The position numbers and the translations under genes are program-made. Below the pieces are notes generated by a model. That model had not been told where the DNA came from and did no database searches. It worked only from the letters and a program-made list of their open reading frames with translations. From Nocardioides oceani (lineage in GTDB: Bacteria > Actinomycetota > Actinomycetes > Propionibacteriales > Nocardioidaceae): a stretch of DNA of 64,000 nt. The DNA is taken from the NCBI RefSeq assembly GCF_030412965.1, contig NZ_JAUHJQ010000009.1:1-64000 (forward strand). The letters run 5' to 3'. The stretch's first letter is position 1. Each line of letters opens with the position of its first letter. Below are positions 8,432-16,322 of the stretch, in pieces.

Positions 8432-9345
8432 GCGAGTGCTCCTTCCTTCTCCCCGTGCGCCGCTCGGTGCGCGTTGCGGGCCTGGAGGTCGAGGAAGCGC
8501 GGGAGCGGCTTGGCGACCGCCATCCGGCGCATCCACAGCAGCGTGGCCACGTAGGCAGTCAGCAAGACGGCGAGGATGACCTGGCCGAGCGGGCTGCCGT
8601 ACGGCTCGATGTAGTCGCCGGTGAGGGCGAGCATGCCCAGTACGCCGAGGGTGATCACGGTGACCGTGCGGGCGGTGGTGCGCGGCTTGGCCTGGTCTGC
8701 GGCGATCTGGCGGCGGGCGCGCACGTCGGCGGCGACAGTCTCCGCGAGCGCGTCCAGCGCCTTGGCCAGGCCAGCCTGCCCGCGCCCGCTGGCGGCGAGA
8801 ATCAGCTGGCTGGCCACCACGTCGCCGGTGGAGTCGTTGAGGTCCTCGGCGAAGGCGCGCAGCACGTCCTCGGTGGTGGCGGTGTTGTTCCAGAGCCGGG
8901 AGACCATCAGGCCGACCTCGCGCTCGATAGGCGCCGGCACCGACTGCAGCGACTTGATGAGAGCCGAGCGCAGCGACTGTCCGGCCGTCAGCTTGCCCGA
9001 CAGTGACCGGGTCCACTCCTCGAGCGCCTCGAGCTTCTCGACGCTCGCGGCCGCCGGCGGAGGCGTAAGCAGCAGCGGGATGCCGACAATCGCGGCCGGG
9101 ACGAGCACGATCGCGATCACCCAGCCGGTCAGCAGCGCGACCAGGAGGCCGGCGACAGCGCCGCCGATAACCAGCATCCGGGTCCGCGGGTTGAGCCGGG
9201 CGAACCAGCCACCCGCCCGGCCGAACGGGGTGAGAGTCCGGGCGGGCCGCGGCGGCTTCGGAGGTGCGGGGATCAGCGCGTAGACCATGCCGATCAAGCC
9301 GATGACGATGAGCGCCCCGAAGACGGCGGGCAGGAAGGCAGTCAT
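8428..9345 (-). CDS. tadB: TadB-like inner membrane platform protein
   Basis: A 305-residue F-domain membrane protein. Membrane segments are seen at about residues 5-25, 60-95 (a pair) and 220-265, with a cytoplasmic region containing LEEWTRSLSGKLTAGQSLRSAL, typical of TadB. It overlaps TadA and TadC by ATGA on either side, giving the usual tadA-tadB-tadC order. The ATG at 9345 was chosen because upstream sequence in the frame lies within tadA. Confidence 0.9.
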   Translation of the reverse strand: MTAFLPAVFGALIVIGLIGMVYALIPAPPKPPRPARTLTPFGRAGGWFARLNPRTRMLVIGGAVAGLLVALLTGWVIAIVLVPAAIVGIPLLLTPPPAAASVEKLEALEEWTRSLSGKLTAGQSLRSALIKSLQSVPAPIEREVGLMVSRLWNNTATTEDVLRAFAEDLNDSTGDVVASQLILAASGRGQAGLAKALDALAETVAADVRARRQIAADQAKPRTTARTVTVITLGVLGMLALTGDYIEPYGSPLGQVILAVLLTAYVATLLWMRRMAVAKPLPRFLDLQARNAHRAAHGEKEGALA

Positions 9346-11054
9346 GATGTCGCCACCCCCGGGTTTGCCTGAGACTCGGCCTTGTACGCCTCGAGGTCGA
9401 ACCCGTGGCGGGCGAGCTCCTGGGCGAGGAAGTTGTCGAGCTTCCCGGTGGCGACGGCGTGGCCGAGCTGGTTCGGGGCGAAGATCGGGGTGGTCGCATA
9501 CCCGCGGGCCGCGTCGATGCTGGGCTGAACGACCAGGACCTCCTCGACCCATCGGTGCTTGCGGAAGGTGCCGTCGCCGTTGGGAACGACCTCGGAGCGC
9601 AGGTACACCACGATGTCGATGGCAGCGGCGAGCTTGCTGATCGCGAGCTCGCGGGTGACCTGCGGGCCTTTCTCCATGGCACAGGAGACGAGCTTCTCGA
9701 TGGTGTGCTCGGCGCTGCGGGCGTGGGTGGTGCTGATCGAGCCCGGGCCGGACTCCATGGCCTTGAGCATGTTCCAGACCTCCGGGCCGCGGACTTCGCC
9801 GACGATCTGGCGGGCGAGGTTGAACCGGAAGGAGTGGTGGATGGCCTCCTCGAGGCTGAACTCACCGGCCTGGCGGCCGTCGATGCCGACCTCGCCGGAT
9901 CCGGGCCGGTGCTCCCAGGCGTGGACGATCTTGTGCCGGTCGACCAGCTCGTGCAGGTGCAGCTCGAACTCGGTCTCGAAGGTGCCGATCATCTCCCAGG
10001 GCGGGATGCACGAGCAAAGGGCACGGACCCAGGTGGTCTTGCCCGAGCCCTGGACGCCGGAGACGACGATGCTCTTGCCGGCGCGGACGCAGGCGGCGAG
10101 GAAGTCGGCCAGGACCGCGCCGCACGCCTTGCGGTCGTAGACCATCTCGTCCATCGACACCTCGCGCATCCCGTGCCGGCGGATCACCACCGAGGTGTAG
10201 GCCATCACCCAGGAGCCGGCCGCGAGCCGGGCGCCGCCGGGCAGGCGCAGGTCCAGGTGCGGACGCGCTTCGGTGAAGGGCCGGTTCTGCCGGGAGCCGA
10301 GGTCGGCGAGGAACTCGCGCAGCTCGTCCTCGGAGTCGGCGATCGGGGCCGCCTCGACCAGGGTGCCGTCGACGAGCTCCAGCCACACGGCGCATTCGGG
10401 GCCGCGGGCGATGACGATGATGTTCTCCACGTCCTCGCGCTCTACCAGCGGCTGCAGCCGGCCCAGACCGAACAGCGCGGCCTTGAGCGCGGCCTTGAGG
10501 GCGTTCTCCTGCTGGCGGCTCCAGGGCGGCCGGCCGGTCGAGACGAGGGTCTCGGCCTCGGACTTGATGAACTCCTCGATGACGTCGAGGCCCATCTGTT
10601 CGCGGTCCTCGTCGGTGACCCGGCCACCTTCCTTGTCCAGCCGGGCGGTCAGCCGGGAGGAGATCTCGGCCCGGTACTGGGCGATGAGCTCCCAGTCCAG
10701 CTCGACCTCCCCCACGTCGGCGCCGTCGTAGTAGTCGGTGGCGGCGATCGCGTGCGGCTGGTCGTCGGGGCTGGCGAGGAGCGGGCGCAGCGTGAACTCC
10801 GATCGGGTGCGGCCCGGCAGCTGGTCCTCGCTGGTCCAGGCGCCGGCGAAGATCGGCAGCGACGTCGGGTCGTGGTCTTCGTTGTTCGGCACCGGCGGCG
10901 GGGGTGGCTGCGTGGCCGGCGGGTTGCCGTTGGTGCTGCGGCCGCGGGCGAACGGGGAGCGCGGGCTGCGGTCTGCGTGTCGCGCCGCGAGCCATTCGTC
11001 GGCGCGGAGCGGCTCGCGGCCCTGGGCTCCGGGCTGGTGTCCGTTGGTGCTCAT
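9342..11054 (-). CDS. tadA: TadA/CpaF secretion ATPase
   Basis: A 570-residue hexameric ATPase that powers Tad pilus assembly. The N-terminal 100 residues are Pro-rich and disordered. The ATPase core shows Walker A GVQGSGKTT at about 333-341, an acidic box TFETEFELHLHE at about 358-369, a Walker B-like region with GEVRGPE, and a His box STTHARS. The start at 11054 overlaps the CpaE-like gene by 4 bases. All key residues are present, so the enzyme should be active. Confidence 0.92.
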   Translation of the reverse strand: MSTNGHQPGAQGREPLRADEWLAARHADRSPRSPFARGRSTNGNPPATQPPPPPVPNNEDHDPTSLPIFAGAWTSEDQLPGRTRSEFTLRPLLASPDDQPHAIAATDYYDGADVGEVELDWELIAQYRAEISSRLTARLDKEGGRVTDEDREQMGLDVIEEFIKSEAETLVSTGRPPWSRQQENALKAALKAALFGLGRLQPLVEREDVENIIVIARGPECAVWLELVDGTLVEAAPIADSEDELREFLADLGSRQNRPFTEARPHLDLRLPGGARLAAGSWVMAYTSVVIRRHGMREVSMDEMVYDRKACGAVLADFLAACVRAGKSIVVSGVQGSGKTTWVRALCSCIPPWEMIGTFETEFELHLHELVDRHKIVHAWEHRPGSGEVGIDGRQAGEFSLEEAIHHSFRFNLARQIVGEVRGPEVWNMLKAMESGPGSISTTHARSAEHTIEKLVSCAMEKGPQVTRELAISKLAAAIDIVVYLRSEVVPNGDGTFRKHRWVEEVLVVQPSIDAARGYATTPIFAPNQLGHAVATGKLDNFLAQELARHGFDLEAYKAESQANPGVATS

Positions 11055-11893
11055 GCGCGGCCTCCGATCGGGTGGGCGAGGGCGGCCCGGTTGGAGGTGA
11101 GGACGGAGTGGATCAGGGACGCTCCGGTGCGGTAGCTGCGTACCAGGTCGGAGGACTCGAACTTGCGGGGCTTGCGGGCGCCGTGGGAGTAGACCTCCGC
11201 GGCCTCGGGATCCCAGCCCACCGATGCTGCGACGGAGATCTGGAGCGCCTTGGCGATGTGGCGCGGCGTGTAGGGACGCACCCGCGGGACGCCCGTGGGC
11301 GTCGCCGGCCACCGGCGGTCCTCGTCGACGAGAAGGAGGCCCAGTCGCGAGAGGCCACCGACGGCGGCGAACTGGTCGCGCAGCATCTTGGCCCACGAGC
11401 GTGCACCAGCCAGCGCGGGCAGCGAGCTGCGGGTGACCAGCAGGGTCAGGTCGGAGGCATCGACGAGCGGCTGCGGCCACCCCGCGAGACCGAGCCGGCC
11501 GGCGTCGACGATGACGTCTTGGCCGTTGCGGTCCAGCGCGCGCAGCTGCTCGGCGAGCGGCTCCCACAGCGGCAGCAGGCTCGGGGCCTGCTCGTGGGCG
11601 CGAATGCCAGGCAGGAACCAGGGCGCGCGCTCGGCCGGGGGCTCGGGGTCCAGCAGCAGCGCCTCGCGAGGGAGGGCGGCGGCCAGTGTCCCCTCGCGCA
11701 GCGCGAGGGCGAGGTTGATCAGCCCGCCGGTGGGTTCCTGGGTGCCGTGGAAGTAGCCGGCGAAGACCGCGGAGGAACCGGTCGGGTCGGCGTCGACCAG
11801 GAGCACAGGACGGTGCCAGTTGAGGGTGAGTCCCAGCGCGGTGGTGGAGACGCCGGGCGCACCGCTGGCCGAGGCGAGGACGATCAGCGCCAT
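11051..11893 (-). CDS. CpaE/MinD-like ATPase with altered Walker A
   Basis: A 280-residue protein with the SIMIBI-class fold signature: hydrophobic strand, P-loop region, and LLVDADPTGSS (Walker A' Asp region, about residues 31-41). The expected KGGxGKTT loop reads SASGAPGVSTT, so both the signature Lys and the P-loop Lys are missing. Related actinobacterial Tad-locus proteins show similar loops, and they may have lost ATP hydrolysis or bind nucleotide differently. In Caulobacter CpaE places the pilus machinery at the pole. It lies 3 bases after the SAF gene and overlaps tadA. Confidence 0.8.
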   Translation of the reverse strand: MALIVLASASGAPGVSTTALGLTLNWHRPVLLVDADPTGSSAVFAGYFHGTQEPTGGLINLALALREGTLAAALPREALLLDPEPPAERAPWFLPGIRAHEQAPSLLPLWEPLAEQLRALDRNGQDVIVDAGRLGLAGWPQPLVDASDLTLLVTRSSLPALAGARSWAKMLRDQFAAVGGLSRLGLLLVDEDRRWPATPTGVPRVRPYTPRHIAKALQISVAASVGWDPEAAEVYSHGARKPRKFESSDLVRSYRTGASLIHSVLTSNRAALAHPIGGRA

Positions 11894-11896
11894 CGC

Positions 11897-12583
11897 TCAG
11901 CGCTCCCGAGTGTCCAGGACCAGTGCGACCCGCCCGGTTGCGGCGCGGGCGGCCAGGTCGGCGGCGTCGCCTTCGGGGACAGAGACGTCGACCACGGTCT
12001 CGCCGGTCTCCTGTACGCGGCTAACAGCAACGACGACTGCCTCGACCGTGACCGGATCCTCGTTGGTGACCTCGCCCTGGTCGCCGGGCGTGGTGACGAT
12101 CCGGACGGCGTCACCGGCATAGAGCGGCTCGGACGGCATCTGCGCGGGGGTGAGGCTGATGCCCACCAAGGATTCCCCCTCCCCCGGCACCAGGCTGTCG
12201 GTGGTGGCCTCCTCGGTGAGCAGGGTGCCGGCCCACAGGTCGACGGCGGCGCGGCTGCCCTCGAGCTCGGCCTTCTGGCTCCCGGCGACCGGGCTCAGTG
12301 CCGGGTCGACGCTGACCCGCACCACTGAGAGGTCACCGGCCTCGATGGTCTCGCCGCGCTTGATGTCCTGGCTGACCACGAGGACCTCTTGCGTGTCGTT
12401 GATGGAGGTGAAGGCGAACGCGGTGCCTAGCGCGCCCGCGGCGACAAGGGCCACACAGAGTGCGAACACCCATGGTCTGCGGCGCTGCTTGGGTCGTGGT
12501 CGTGGACTGTTGTTGAGCGTGGGCATGGGACGGCTGGTGGGGGTTGCCTCGCCTGACAGGCCTTGAGCGGTGTTCTGTGACAT
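11897..12583 (-). CDS. SAF-domain CpaB/RcpC-like pilus assembly protein
   Basis: A 228-residue protein, first gene of the Tad operon. After a Pro/Arg-rich cytoplasmic start it has one membrane helix (about 35-58 from this ATG) and an SAF domain with the typical DIKRGETIEAGDL segment. CpaB/RcpC proteins act outside the membrane and may bind wall glycans. The ATG at 12583 has AGAGGA ten bases upstream; a GTG further up (12613) was rejected because it lies inside the promoter-like motif at 12610-12643. Confidence 0.85.
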   Translation of the reverse strand: MSQNTAQGLSGEATPTSRPMPTLNNSPRPRPKQRRRPWVFALCVALVAAGALGTAFAFTSINDTQEVLVVSQDIKRGETIEAGDLSVVRVSVDPALSPVAGSQKAELEGSRAAVDLWAGTLLTEEATTDSLVPGEGESLVGISLTPAQMPSEPLYAGDAVRIVTTPGDQGEVTNEDPVTVEAVVVAVSRVQETGETVVDVSVPEGDAADLAARAATGRVALVLDTRER

Positions 12584-12609
12584 GGATCCCGAGTCCTCTC
12601 GTGTCTCGA

Positions 12610-12643
12610 TCACCTACGTGTCAAGACGGGCCCGGAGCGATCA
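12610..12643 (-). promoter_or_regulatory. Bipartite motif, copy 1 (Tad operon)
   Basis: Read on the minus strand: TGATCGC, 20 bases, TAGGTGA. TAGGTGA ends 26 bases before the ATG of the first Tad-operon gene. It is the only minus-strand copy of a motif found five more times on the plus strand of the element with identical spacing. It is probably a promoter plus activator or repressor site that controls the whole Tad operon. Confidence 0.7.
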
Positions 12644-12655
12644 GCGCGAGCCCAA

Positions 12656-12698
12656 CTCGATAGTTACACACTAGTGCATTCCTATCGAGGTCTCGATA
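12656..12698. promoter_or_regulatory. Inverted repeats upstream of the Tad operon
   Basis: CTCGATAG (12656-12663) and CTATCGAG (12682-12689) are a perfect inverted pair with an 18-base spacer; a further CTCGATA follows at 12692-12698. The spacer begins with GTTACACA (12663-12670), a half of the palindrome found before the AAA ATPase gene (14059-14081). These look like regulator sites placed upstream of the Tad promoter motif. The proteins that bind are unknown; the neighbouring XRE protein is a candidate. Confidence 0.5.
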
Positions 12699-12854
12699 TC
12701 CACAAGTGACCGCTTCCGAGATGCCATCGCCCAGTCCTGACCGGAGGGTCGCGCGGCTCAATCCCCCCGATGGGACCGAGCATCAACGCCTCCAAACGAT
12801 CCGGAGTCCATGGGACCACAAAATCGTCCGGGTCTCCCGGAACAAATTCTCACC

Positions 12855-12863
12855 TGTGGATAA
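12855..12863 (-). promoter_or_regulatory. Perfect DnaA box 1
   Basis: TGTGGATAA, the exact complement of the DnaA box TTATCCACA. A near match, ATATCCACA (12696-12704), lies 150 bases away in the opposite orientation within the same gap. Both sit between the Tad operon start and the XRE gene, a 299-base gap with no gene. Possible binding sites for host DnaA or for the element's DnaA domain IV-like proteins. Confidence 0.55.
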
Positions 12864-12882
12864 GGGTCAAACCCGCCTGCGC

Positions 12883-13347
12883 CTACGAACTCGGTCGGGC
12901 CGAGGCTGTTCCGCTGCGCCGGCGTTGCCGTTGCGCCTCATGGAATGCTGCGACAACCAGTTCGACGGACTCCCCGAGTGCGCGGGTTAGCGCTTCGAGC
13001 GACTGTGGTGCAGGGAGTCGGGTCCAGCGCCCTTGCTCCCAGGCGTAATAGGTCGGCACAGCCACGTTCACGGACGTGGCGAGTTCGGGAACGGTGAGCC
13101 CTGCCTGCAGGCGCAGCGCTCGGAGATCGGGGACATCACCTTCGAGGTGAATTAGCCGCAGCGCCGGGATGTCGAGGGCATTGGCGAGTCTGACCAGGAA
13201 GTCGGGGCGCGGAGATGACGTGCCCAACTCCCAGCGAGAGATGCGCTCACCCCCGGCCGCTCCCACCAGACGCGCCAACTCATGCTGAGTCAACCCCGCT
13301 TCCTCGCGAGCAGTCCTCAACGCGTTGGGATCGATTCCGGAGGCCAT
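12883..13347 (-). CDS. Tandem XRE-type helix-turn-helix regulator
   Basis: A 154-residue cytoplasmic protein with two XRE/Cro-type helix-turn-helix regions: residues about 7-65 (LRTAREEAGLTQHELARLVG, then RISRWELG) and about 75-135 (LRALRLQAGLTVPELATSVN, then YYAWEQGRW). Such doubled XRE proteins often act as switch regulators on integrated elements. It is transcribed in the same direction as the Tad operon and lies just upstream of it, so it may regulate the Tad promoter or its own divergent neighbour at 13691. Confidence 0.85.
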   Translation of the reverse strand: MASGIDPNALRTAREEAGLTQHELARLVGAAGGERISRWELGTSSPRPDFLVRLANALDIPALRLIHLEGDVPDLRALRLQAGLTVPELATSVNVAVPTYYAWEQGRWTRLPAPQSLEALTRALGESVELVVAAFHEAQRQRRRSGTASARPSS

Positions 13348-13637
13348 CGCCGACGAACACTAGCGGTGCCGATCCTCTGCGGGACAGGTCAGTCTGGGCT
13401 GCCCCGAACCGACGACCTGGGACCGCGGAGCCCGTCCGTCTCACTCAGCGATGGCGCCGCTCGCGACGCGGACACTCCTCGCCGCATGGCCAATGACCTT
13501 GGGCCCGACATCGCGCCCAGCCTCGGTGTCACCACTCGGCGGCCTTGCCCACGCCGGCCACCCGGGGCAAGCCCCATACAGGGCCGTGCGTTCTCCCGCG
13601 CTATGGCCGTCGGCTCCCCTCGTGTCGCAGATCGGGC

Positions 13638-13671
13638 TGATCGCTTACCAACCTCCTTCGCACCTAGGTGA
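13638..13671 (+). promoter_or_regulatory. Bipartite motif, copy 2
   Basis: TGATCGC, 20 bases, TAGGTGA; the second half ends 20 bases before the ATG at 13691. It lies in a 343-base gap (13348-13690) between the divergent XRE gene and the 114-residue protein gene; nothing else was seen in that gap. The extended second half, CACCTAGGTG, is itself palindromic here. Confidence 0.7.
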
Positions 13672-13690
13672 CCAGAAAGCGAGGTGGACC

Positions 13691-14035
13691 ATGAGCACTT
13701 CCCGAGCCGAGAACCCGGTCCCCGGTGTCGTCACCTTCACCGCCCGCGGAGACGCCGCCCTCGATCGTCTGACCGACGCCCTGGTGGCCGAGTGCGACGG
13801 CTCCCCAGGGGGCATCGCCGACATCCTCGAGCGGGTCCTGGATGCCGACGTCGAGGACCTAGTCGAATGCCTCAGCGAGACGACCGAGCCGCACGCCGAT
13901 CGACCTGGCCGCGGCGTCGACGAGGTCGATTCCGCAGGCGAGAGCCTCGACGATGCCGCCCGCCGTCGACTCGGAGCGCGCAAGCCAGGCGCTGCCAGCA
14001 CGCCTGGAACACGCAGCTTCAACGTGGGGCGGTGA
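13691..14035 (+). CDS. Hypothetical acidic protein
   Basis: A 114-residue soluble protein with no recognised domain. The first 30 residues look beta-like (PVPGVVTFTARGDAALDRL), followed by an acidic helical part and a basic, Ala-rich tail. The ATG at 13691 has an AGGTGG ribosome site; an open frame further upstream is noncoding in composition and includes the promoter motif. It precedes the AAA ATPase gene and may be co-transcribed with it. Confidence 0.65.
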   Translation: MSTSRAENPVPGVVTFTARGDAALDRLTDALVAECDGSPGGIADILERVLDADVEDLVECLSETTEPHADRPGRGVDEVDSAGESLDDAARRRLGARKPGAASTPGTRSFNVGR

Positions 14036-14058
14036 TCCCGATCGACGGCATACACTTC

Positions 14059-14081
14059 GTTACACAAGCCCGCTGTGTAAC
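14059..14081. promoter_or_regulatory. Palindromic operator upstream of the AAA ATPase gene
   Basis: GTTACACA and TGTGTAAC form a perfect 8-base inverted repeat around a 7-base spacer. It ends 21 bases before the ATG at 14103, so a bound protein would block transcription or translation start. A single GTTACACA half site also occurs in the Tad upstream region (12663-12670). The symmetry suggests a dimeric repressor. Confidence 0.6.
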
Positions 14082-14102
14082 AGAATGTATTGGAGACCTC
14101 TG

Positions 14103-15392
14103 ATGCTGCCCAACCCCTACGCCCCGGGCGAACTGCCGCGGGTCCTGGCCGGGAGGGAACAACAGCAAGACAGGATCAGAGGCTACCTGAGCCGGATCGG
14201 CACCTACGGCGAGATGGGCGGCCCGCTCTTGGTGTTCCTGGGCCCGCGCGGGGTTGGGAAGACGTCCCTGCTGCGCGAGGCGCAGCGTGACGCCGAGGAG
14301 CACGGGTTCATCACCGCATGGGTGGCATGCCGGCGCAACGCGCCGTTCCTTCCCGACCTGGTCAGTCGCGTCGGAAAGGCCGTCGAATCCGCGGACATCC
14401 TCCCCCGAGCCGAGAAGGGCACCTGGAAGCTTCGCCTGGAGAACATCGGCCTGGAGTTCGGGCTGCCGAGCGTGGTGAAGGTGAGCGCGACGGCGGCCGC
14501 CGACCGCTCCGAGGCTGAGGCACCTCCACGAGGGGCCCAGATCTCGGCGATGGAGGACCTCCTGCACGAGACCAGCTCCCAGATCCGTGCACGCGGTGGC
14601 GCTGGACTCGTGGTCTTCGTCGACGAGCTGCACGCGGCCACCCGCGATGACCTCGCGGTCCTGCTCAACGCGATGCAAAACTTGGCTGGACGGCGCGAGG
14701 ACAACCCCCTCGCCATCATCGGCGCCGGCCTGCCCTCGACACCGGGAGTCCTGGTCAACGCTGCCACCTTCGGGGAGCGCAGCACCTTCCTCACGCTTCC
14801 CCGACTCGAGCCGGCCGCAGCGGCCGCCGCCGTGGCCGAGCCGGCCGCAGAGCTAGGCGTGACCTGGACGCCCGCCTCGCTGCAGACGGTAGCGGCCGAG
14901 GCCCAAGGATTCCCGTACCTGCTGCAGGTCCTCGCGCACGCGACGTGGGAGGTGGCCAAGCCCTCAGGAACCGGTGACGTGCTCGACGTCGACCAGGTGC
15001 GGTCCGGCCTGCCGCTGGCCGATGATCAGCTGAGCTCCATGTACGCCGCCCGGTGGGCGGCCGCGACCGAACTGGAGAAGCAGATCATGTCCGTGATGGC
15101 GCAGGCCGGCACTCCAACGGTGACGCGGGCAGAGATCGCCGCGGCGCTCGGCCGGCCCACGCAGGCTCTGGGTGTTCCGCGTGAGCGCCTGATCGACAAG
15201 GGCATCATCGAGCCCGCCAGTCGCGGCGAGGTCCGGTTCACGATGCCTGGCTTCGACCGCTACATCCGCGAGACCCTGGCCACCGGAGCACCCTCGCCCG
15301 CCGACCCGGCACCCGGCAGTCTCGGTGCCGGCCGCCGCCCGCGTGAACTCCCGCCCGCCTCCGAGGGCGGCCCCGACGCGCCGCGGCGTTAG
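14103..15392 (+). CDS. AAA-family ATP-binding protein
   Basis: A 429-residue AAA ATPase of the Orc/Cdc6-like (AAA_16) type. Walker A GPRGVGKTS lies at about 47-55 and Walker B VFVDE at about 171-175, followed by an ATPase lid region and a C-terminal winged-helix-like part (about 345-400, TRAEIAAALGRPTQAL). The last 35 residues are Pro-rich. The ATG at 14103 has GGAG nine bases upstream. Proteins of this type are common on actinobacterial integrated elements; a role in maintenance, defence or DNA loading is possible but not shown. Confidence 0.85.
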   Translation: MLPNPYAPGELPRVLAGREQQQDRIRGYLSRIGTYGEMGGPLLVFLGPRGVGKTSLLREAQRDAEEHGFITAWVACRRNAPFLPDLVSRVGKAVESADILPRAEKGTWKLRLENIGLEFGLPSVVKVSATAAADRSEAEAPPRGAQISAMEDLLHETSSQIRARGGAGLVVFVDELHAATRDDLAVLLNAMQNLAGRREDNPLAIIGAGLPSTPGVLVNAATFGERSTFLTLPRLEPAAAAAAVAEPAAELGVTWTPASLQTVAAEAQGFPYLLQVLAHATWEVAKPSGTGDVLDVDQVRSGLPLADDQLSSMYAARWAAATELEKQIMSVMAQAGTPTVTRAEIAAALGRPTQALGVPRERLIDKGIIEPASRGEVRFTMPGFDRYIRETLATGAPSPADPAPGSLGAGRRPRELPPASEGGPDAPRR

Positions 15393-15649
15393 AGCTCACG
15401 GCGAGCCTGCCGACGTAGGACCGCCTTGAGCTCGTCGACGTCGCCGAGTGGCATCGGGGGCGCGACGTGGGCGGAGGTCGTCGAGCAGCTGGTCGACGTC
15501 GCCGTCCTCCAGCTGCGGTGCGCTGTAGGCGTTTCACTTCCCCACCGCGTCGGCGAGTCGGCGGTAGGCCTCGACGTCGGCCGCAGCGTTGACCAAGCGG
15601 CCACCGCCAGTGCCACTCGCCTTGCGATCAAGGCGGCCTGGTCGTCCAT
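15389..15649 (-). pseudogene. Decayed small gene
   Basis: A minus-strand gene remnant convergent with the AAA gene. The ATG at 15649 has a GGGAG site. Good protein-like sequence begins in one frame (MDDQAALIARR), moves to a second (RLVNAAADVEAYRRLADAVG, an in-frame TGA, then NAYSAPQLEDGDVDQLLDDLR), and returns to the first for MPLGDVDELKAVLRRQARREL. This needs at least two frameshifts and one nonsense change. Function of the ancestor is unknown. Confidence 0.55.
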
Positions 15650-15693
15650 GGCCGCTCAGTCTCCCGCTGGAGACCCCGGAGGGAACCCCTGCG

Positions 15694-15711
15694 GTTATCC
15701 ACAGCCCGCCG
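15694..15711 (+). repeat. 18-base repeat with perfect DnaA box 2
   Basis: GTTATCCACAGCCCGCCG, identical to 20705-20722. Its first part is the perfect DnaA box TTATCCACA. Both copies lie about 90 bases before the start of a small plus-strand gene (15788 and 20794). Possible origin, partition or regulatory site. Confidence 0.65.
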
Positions 15712-15787
15712 CCGGCGGCCGAGCGTACGCCGGCGAGATCCGCGAGACTCAGGCCAGCGAGACCGCTCGGCAGGAAGGACAACCTTG

Positions 15788-16195
15788 GTGGACGACAACG
15801 ACCAGCTCGAGGCGAGCGGGCACGCGACGGCGGCACGCCGACACGTCTACGGCTTCAACCTCGCCACGATGTGGGCGCGCGACCAGATCCCGGCCGAGAC
15901 CTCCGACGAGCTCGCGGAGTTCGCCGACCTCGCGGCCGCGCTGCCCCAGGCGTTCTCGCAGCTGTCGAGCACGCTCGAGCAGGCATTGGCCGACCAGGTG
16001 CTCAGCATGGACGCGATGACCGACGAATCCGACCCCGCCATGGCGATCGGCGTCGCGCGTCTCCACCTGGAGGAGGCCCGCGGACTCGCGGTCGACCTCC
16101 ACAAGCACCTGAACGCCGCCCGCAACGCCACGGCGCACATCATTAGCGAGGGCGTCGACGACGGGCAGGAGTCGATGCCCTGGGACCAACCCTGA
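15788..16195 (+). CDS. Hypothetical helical protein
   Basis: A 135-residue soluble, acidic and mostly helical protein without a recognised domain. GTG at 15788 is chosen because AGGAAGGA ends eight bases upstream; a TTG three bases earlier is also possible. It follows the DnaA-box repeat at 15694. The sequence has a regular Ala/Leu pattern that could pack as a helical bundle, as in the 237-residue protein further on. Confidence 0.65.
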   Translation: MDDNDQLEASGHATAARRHVYGFNLATMWARDQIPAETSDELAEFADLAAALPQAFSQLSSTLEQALADQVLSMDAMTDESDPAMAIGVARLHLEEARGLAVDLHKHLNAARNATAHIISEGVDDGQESMPWDQP

Positions 16196-16253
16196 CCTGG
16201 TGGTCCTCGGTGACCCGCGGCGCCTGAGGCCCGCGAGATTTCTTCGCGCTCGG

Positions 16254-16287
16254 TGATCGCCCGAGCGGGTCGACCTTCCTTTGGTGA
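16254..16287 (+). promoter_or_regulatory. Bipartite motif, copy 3
   Basis: TGATCGC, 20 bases, TTGGTGA (one change from TAGGTGA). It ends 36 bases before the GTG of the small gene at 16323 and probably drives the chain 16323-19142. Confidence 0.65.
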
Positions 16288-16322
16288 CTGAGACATAACC
16301 CCGGTCAACAAAGGAGCTGCCC

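Noticed and set aside
12583..12613. GTG 12613 as start of the SAF protein
   Set aside because: It lies inside the conserved promoter-like motif and has no spaced ribosome site; ATG 12583 has AGAGGA.
14030..14066. A seventh copy of the bipartite motif before the AAA gene
   Set aside because: TGATCCC is followed after 20 bases by TTACACA, which does not match TAGGTGA; likely coincidence.
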